Source of the DNA: Xylogone sp. PMI_703
Taxonomy: Eukaryota; Ascomycota; Leotiomycetes
Direction of reading: 5' to 3'
NCBI GenBank assembly: GCA_021399445.1
Contig: JAJTUQ010000006.1
Location: forward strand, 186,001-250,000
Length of the DNA stretch: 64,000 nucleotides
The notes beneath the pieces are model-generated. The model made no database searches. It saw nothing but the letters and a program-made list of their open reading frames with translations, and was not told the DNA's origin. The position numbers and the translations under genes were made by a program. Of this stretch, positions 58,927 through 64,000 are shown in pieces (position 1 is the stretch's first letter; each line of letters starts with the position of its first letter).

Positions 58927-60569
58927 TTATTCTGGGCTATACTGCTGTAACAATGCTTCTGCCTCTGCCGCCTCCTTGAGCAGGACTTCCTTGTGCTTCT
59001 GTGATCGAGGTGTAATAGAGCATTTGAATGGTGTCGGCCGGATGTTGAAGCCTCCTCCGAATCCAAAAATATCCACATCAATTTCCTTCCCTTGCTCATC
59101 CTTTGCTTTGGAGATATCGAAAGCCCACAGAATACGACAGATGTTCAAGAAGAGACTATTACCAGCCACATTATAACCCACACATCGCCGACGTCCAAAG
59201 CCGAAGGCACTATGGCCATCTTCGCTGGGATAGTTGAGCTTGCCATCCAGATGACGCTCGGGAATGAAATTATGAGGGTCATGGAAGTTGCTCTCGTTCA
59301 GATGGATGGACCATAAATTTGCCAGCATGGATGCTCCTTTGGGTATGAAGTAACCGTTGTAAGTGTCATCTTCCGTAGACGCATGTGGTTGGCCTCCAAG
59401 GACCGCTACAGGGCGCCACCGGAAACTCTCTTTGACTACAGCGCGCACATAAGGCAGGTTTGGCTCGTCACTCCAAGTTGGTGACCGATCTCTACCAACA
59501 ACTCGGTCCAGCTCTTCTTGAGCCTTGCGCATGGGGCCTGGAAAAGCCGTCGCCGCCAATAGGAAGGTAATCAAGCTTGAACTCGTTGTGTCCGAGCCAG
59601 CTGCAAACACCGCACCAGTGATATTGGCAAACTCAGAGTCTGGCAAGTCGTACTGATCCCTCGTTTCCCATAGCTGTTGAGTAAAGCAGGGGCAGGCAGT
59701 GCCTTGATCCATCTTTTTCTTGACCTTCAGCGCTTGGTCCATTAGGATACCCTCTCGCACGCGGCCCTGAGCCTTAACTTCCACTTTCCAGGGAGCCAGG
59801 AAGTCAGGAATCTTGGTGAGAATTGGGAAGTCATTTGCTAGGTATGAACCGGGGACATTGAGTGTGCCCATATAGGCCATACATTTGAGGATTTGGTTAA
59901 CAACGGGGTCATTTGTCGTATCAACTCGTTTACCATAGGCGATAATCATGACCACAGAAGTAGCATATCGCTCGAACTCCTTGACGTAGTTTTCCGGGTG
60001 GTTAAGAAGCCCTACCGTCATACGTCGAGACTCCCATTCCTGGATTGGACGGTAAGATAAGGCTGCTTTTTGCATAAGTCCAAAGTGCATAAGTTTCCTA
60101 TGTTTTCGCCATTTGTCGCCGTACGGCATTGTAAGGGCAGCCTCATTACGGATATACAAGTCGCCTGGGAAGATATGTGAGTATTTTGTCGGAATATGAA
60201 TCTAATATGCATTTACTACTGCTTACCCATGACTGGGAAGTGAGGACGAGATGAATAGATATTCGACCGTCGCTCAAGAAGGTCAAAGGCCGCTTCAGCA
60301 GTGCCAATGACAATGGTGGGATGACGGCCCCGCCAGAGAGTGTAGACCGGGCCGTACTCTTCTGTCCACTTCTTCATCTGAATCCATGGCCTCTGTTTGG
60401 GAATTTGATGAACATTGCCAATGAATGGCAATGACGGCGGCCCGGGAGGGTAATTATGGCCATGTCGCCTGCGATAGTCCAGCGCAAACAACACGCAGAA
60501 CAGGGCCACGCTGGCATAGAGGAGGCTGGAGATGCTTGGCACGAACTCGAGCGAGGAGAGAATCGCCAT
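58927..60569 (-). CDS. cytochrome P450 monooxygenase
   Basis: About 526 residues from exons 60569-60227 and 60164-58927. An N-terminal membrane anchor (about residues 13-29) is followed by the basic YRRRHG and the Pro-rich hinge PPGPPSLPFIG. The I-helix oxygen-activation motif is AGSDTTSS. The K-helix ExxR is in VVKESFRW. The heme-thiolate motif FGFGRRRCVG puts the ligand at about Cys442. It is an ER-bound enzyme needing a P450 reductase. It resembles the fungal P450s often listed near O-methylsterigmatocystin oxidoreductase, but that name should not be taken as substrate. ATG 60569 is chosen because it begins just before the anchor; open sequence upstream is probably leader. It is divergent from a sugar-type MFS gene with 342 bp between starts. 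Confidence 0.93.
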
Positions 60570-60911
60570 GTCGAATGATGAAGTAAGGGCCGCTGGCACG
60601 TGTAATCGCTCTGCAGTGCCTCGTCTCTGTCCGTGTGACTTCTGTCGGGAGCAACACACTTGTCTCCTTGTCTCGTATATTGGGGAAGAGGTTATTGATG
60701 AATATATGGTTCCTTGGCACCCACCGGCTCTGACCCATGCGGCTGTCACCCGCGTTTCAATTCCGTAGCGTTGCATCGGGTTGACTCCGCGAGCGCTCGA
60801 ACCTCTTCCCCTTCTCTATATATATCGCCCCATGGGGTAATACCTGGGGTAGTTCTCCGTAAACACCACACTAAACACCCCTACACCTCCGTGGTTTATG
60901 ACAGGTCCACC
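60570..60911. promoter_or_regulatory. bidirectional promoter between P450 and MFS genes
   Basis: 342 bp lie between the start codons at 60569 (minus) and 60912 (plus). A TATATATA run at about 60817-60824 lies just under 100 bp before the MFS start. GGGGTAATACCTGGGGTAG at 60835-60853 is a small direct repeat that could be a regulator site. Shared control is inferred from spacing only. Confidence 0.5.
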
Positions 60912-62538
60912 ATGTCCGGCCAGGAAAACATCGGAAAGGTCGAGGCTAGCCATGTCGACGATGTCCTCGATGCCAAAGAGGCTCTGATCGATGCGGAGTC
61001 ATCGATGCTCACCAACCAGGCTGTCGCTGCGGAAGTGTTCCCCTTCTTCAGCATGGCAACGGCGAGGTTGCTAATGGTGTGTTCAGCCGGCTACTTTTGC
61101 ACGTTGCTCTACGGCTATGATGGCACTGTTATGTCTGGCGTCAACATCATGCCCGAATACTTGAAATACTTTGGCGCTCATTCCATTGGTGGCGGTACTG
61201 GTCTGATCTTCTCTCTCTTCTATGCTGGTGCATTCATTGCTGTAATCATGGGCTACTTTCTCTCCGACTACTTTGGTCGTCGCGCAGCCATGTTTGTTGG
61301 CGCAGCCTTTGCTCTCGTGGGTGCCATTATCCAAGCCTCCTCCGTGAATATCCAGCAGTTCCGAGCTGCACGCTTCCTGCTCGGCTTGGGTTCTTGGTGC
61401 TGTTTCTCCTATGGCCCAATCTATACGATCGAAATGGCGCTCCCTCAATGGAGAGGCCGACTTGGAGGACTCTTGATGGTCTCTCTCGTCCTCTCTACCA
61501 TCTTCGCCGGCTGGCTCAACTTTGCCTGCAGTTATGTTAATAGCTCCTTTGCCTGGAGATTTCCCCTTGCTTTTCAATGTGTCCCGCCTATCCTCTGCTT
61601 GTCCGTCTGTTGGTTAGTTCCTGAGTCTCCCCGATGGCTCGTCTCTCGTGGTCGCCGCGAGGAAGCTCTTCAGATCCTTATCAAATATCACGGGAATGGT
61701 AACCCCGACTCCGCTTTAGTCCGTCTCGAATATGCCGAGCTACTCCAGACAATTGAGGAGGATGGTGCGGATCGACGTTGGTGGGATTTCAGAGAGATGG
61801 TCAGCAACAAGGCAAACCTCTTCAGGTCTTTTGTCCTTGCTGATTATGGCATTCTCGTTCAATGGTCGGGCAACAGCCTTGGTATCTACTACCTTCCAGT
61901 CATGTAAGTCGCCTGATACTTATCCTTCTCTAAGGAGCTTCCTCTAACTAATTTGTAGGTTCGGTGCTGCAGGTGTCAAAAACTATCACATTTCACTTCT
62001 CTTGACCAGCTGCGTCGCAATGGGTGCTTTAGTGTTTGCCTTCGTAGGCACCTGGCTTCTGGATAAATGGGGTCGGCGGAACTGCCTTCTCTTTGCTCTC
62101 TTGGGAATGGCTTCGCTCATGGCTATTCTCACTGGACTACAATGGAATGGGACTCCAAAGGAGAATTCTAAGATTGGTGCAAGCGTTGCCATGATCATTA
62201 TTTTCCGTTACATTTACACCATTGGACTGACACCCAGCGAGGCTTTATATACCATTGAATTACTACCATACCGCCTCCGAGCCAAAGGTCAAGCCTGGGC
62301 CTCTCTCATCAGTACCGCTGCTCTTTTTGGATCTCTTTATGCCACCCCATCGGCTCTTGCCACTTTGGGCTCCAAGTACTACCTGATATATGTCGGGCTT
62401 GACCTTATGCAAGCTGTTATTGTGTACTTTTTCTTCCCGGAAACTAAGGGGAAGACCATTGAAGAAATCGATGCCGTCTTCAACAGCGCTAATCCTATCA
62501 AGGCTTCTTTGGCTGCTGCAAAGAAGGCTAAGATCTAA
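60912..62538 (+). CDS. MFS sugar porter (lactose permease/hexose-like)
   Basis: About 523 residues from exons 60912-61903 and 61959-62538, with the 12-helix sugar-porter layout. Visible signatures are GYDGTVMSG in helix 1, DYFGRR after helix 2, VPESPRWLVSRGR before the central loop, DKWGRR and FFPETKGKTIEEID after helix 12. The helix-7 QQ pair of hexose porters is replaced (GILVQWSGNSLGIYYL), a feature of the fungal lactose-permease-like branch. The N-terminal 45 residues are acidic and cytoplasmic. It probably imports a sugar or another polyhydroxylated compound by proton symport. Divergence from the P450 suggests the two may be induced together. Confidence 0.92.
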
Positions 62539-63065
62539 TCTCTATATCCGCATGTACTGATCCTGGGGTTTTCTTTCTTGCTTGCAAATAGTATAATGTA
62601 TGGCCTTTCTAGCTTCATGCCAGTCTTTAAGTAATCTACCATTGAACCACACTTAATGTGCAGAGAGATATGCCCCCCACGTTAGACATATAAATGGAGA
62701 TGATACAAACAGTAGTCAATGGGCGATCCTTACATCAGCACTAAATTAAACTAATGCTGCACGGCAGATCGACGGATGGACCCGCTGCGCAATTGAGATG
62801 GAGGGTCCAGGGCCAAACTTTTTGTGGGGTACATCCGGTCTCTCGGAGAGGTTCCGTTCAGTTGGATAGCAGAGATCTAATCACTCATCCCATATCATCC
62901 CCTCCTTTGAGACATAGAACTCCCGGTCAGATACATTTTCAGTCATGGTAACCTTACACAATATATTAACATTCTAGGCTATAAAAGTCTACCTATGAAA
63001 GCTTCTTTGAAACCACAGCCGAAACCAAGCCGGAAGTGATATTTTTAACAATAAACTAACTGGTC
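62539..63065. other. intergenic between convergent genes
   Basis: This is the 3' region of the MFS gene (plus) and the dehalogenase-like gene (minus). A short open frame at 62754-62951 has no features. Nothing else is seen. Confidence 0.5.
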
Positions 63066-63971
63066 TCACAGAGGTAGCCAGTCCGCTAACTCACGACCGA
63101 TCCTATGTGGATGGTCCTCTTGTACGAAATGAACTCCCTCTCCGAGATAAACTGCCCGTGTGTTCTTCAATTTTTCGATAAGTTCTTTCGCTTTAGCCTC
63201 CCAGATAAGCCCTCCTGGTGTCACCCAGAAGAATAACTTGGGCTTGTCGCTTGCTAGTAACCATGCCATATAATCCTGCGCAACTTTCCACGGATCTGCT
63301 GGCTCGCCAGCTATAGGCAACTCGTTAGGGAAGCGATAAATCGGCTCGCGCGAGTCGAGCTGCAGAAAAGGACTCCGGTAGATATTCATCTCCTCATCCT
63401 TAAGTTCCCGTACCACTCCGGCAGGAAGAAGATGCTCGACAAAGGCATTTTCATCAATCAATAGTCTTCGACCGACCTGGGGATCTGGATCCCGGAACTT
63501 CTTCCAGTTCTCGATCATGATGGGGGGAAGATCCTTCCAATCTTCCACTGGATGGATGAATTCCATAAGGGCGAGCCCAGAAACACGGTGTTCATTTCGA
63601 CGTGCCCAGTCAAGTCCTATGGCTGAACCCCAGTCATGAAGTACAAGGTTTATCTTCTGATTTGGAAGAACGGCATCTAAAAATGCATCCATGTACCGTT
63701 GATGGTCCGTAAAATAATACGCCCCAGGGATCTTGTCGGAGTCACCGAAGCCAATCAAATCAGGAGCAACACAACGACTCTTTTTGGCTGTATAGGGAAT
63801 AATATTCCGCCACAGGTACGAAGATGTTGGGACGCCATGTAGAAAAACTGTAACTAGTGAATCGGGATTCGAGGTACCAACATCCACATATGCCATTTCA
63901 GCACCCAGAACCTCTATTCTCTTCTTGTCGAAGGGAAACTCGACTGAAACTTTTTCGGGGGTATCTGCCAT
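63066..63971 (-). CDS. haloalkane-dehalogenase-like alpha/beta hydrolase
   Basis: A single exon of 301 residues. The oxyanion-region motif is HGVPTSSYLWRNI. The nucleophile is Asp113 followed by Trp114 in VLHDWGSAIG. The catalytic base is His281 in GVHFVQEDHP. APDLIGFGDSDKP-type sequence follows strand 4. Haloalkane dehalogenases cleave carbon-halogen bonds with this Asp-His pair, and Trp114 matches the first halide-stabilising residue. The Asn normally following HG in subfamily II (HGNPTSS) is Val47 here, so the second halide contact is missing or supplied from the cap. The protein may be a true dehalogenase of another subfamily or a related hydrolase. There is no signal peptide. The start at 63971 is the first Met and gives full family length. 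Confidence 0.88.
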   Translation of the reverse strand: MADTPEKVSVEFPFDKKRIEVLGAEMAYVDVGTSNPDSLVTVFLHGVPTSSYLWRNIIPYTAKKSRCVAPDLIGFGDSDKIPGAYYFTDHQRYMDAFLDAVLPNQKINLVLHDWGSAIGLDWARRNEHRVSGLALMEFIHPVEDWKDLPPIMIENWKKFRDPDPQVGRRLLIDENAFVEHLLPAGVVRELKDEEMNIYRSPFLQLDSREPIYRFPNELPIAGEPADPWKVAQDYMAWLLASDKPKLFFWVTPGGLIWEAKAKELIEKLKNTRAVYLGEGVHFVQEDHPHRIGRELADWLPL

Positions 63972-64000
63972 TATGGAATAGGAAGTATCTTGGCGTGGTT

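Overview
The window is nuclear DNA of a filamentous ascomycete (Pezizomycotina). Its genes carry many short introns (about 47-80 nt, GT..AG, often with a CTAAC-like branch site 8-15 nt before the acceptor). They encode families typical of these fungi: Zn2Cys6 regulators, MFS sugar porters, a P450, a phenol-hydroxylase-type flavoprotein and spherulin-4. I cannot name the species from sequence alone. I assembled all gene models by hand from reading frame, splice sites and family motifs. Phases close exactly for every intact multi-exon gene listed.

Left part (1-27 kb). Two Zn2Cys6 transcription factors (985-2943 and 3581-5286) stand next to a four-gene block that I read as a galactosaminogalactan (GAG) exopolysaccharide cluster. 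It holds a UDP-glucose 4-epimerase (uge3-like), a membrane-anchored spherulin-4/GH135 hydrolase (sph3-like), a secreted deacetylase (agd3-like) and a giant multi-membrane GT4 glycosyltransferase of about 2,922 residues in 16 exons (gtb3/gt4c-like). The expected logic is this: the epimerase makes UDP-Gal/UDP-GalNAc, the GT4 membrane protein polymerises and probably exports the chain, the deacetylase exposes GalN, and the hydrolase trims. uge3/sph3 and agd3/gtb3 form two divergent pairs. The fifth gene of the Aspergillus cluster, the GH114 hydrolase ega3, is not visible. A 3.9 kb stretch without a recognisable gene lies between the convergent sph3 and agd3.

Middle (27-50 kb). This part holds a hexose transporter with a GC-AG intron, a phytanoyl-CoA-dioxygenase-like enzyme, an MBL-fold lactonase-like hydrolase and a hemerythrin-domain protein. 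It continues with an ACMSD-type amidohydrolase/decarboxylase, a beta-carbonic anhydrase and a third Zn2Cys6 regulator. Between 35.8 and 40.1 kb lies a decayed zone: a membrane-protein gene broken by in-frame stops and a 14-bp minisatellite expansion, an ankyrin-repeat pseudogene, and an unidentified degenerate coding stretch. At 47.75-48.45 kb there is a MITE-like element with long terminal inverted repeats and an internal array of seven 33-bp units.

Right part (49-64 kb). It holds a small hydrophilic protein, a pseudokinase-like protein, an S15/CocE-type hydrolase, an FAD phenol-hydroxylase-type monooxygenase, a P450 divergent from an MFS porter, and a haloalkane-dehalogenase-like hydrolase. 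Together these look like a catabolic or xenobiotic gene neighbourhood. I found no rRNA gene, no convincing tRNA and no CRISPR array.
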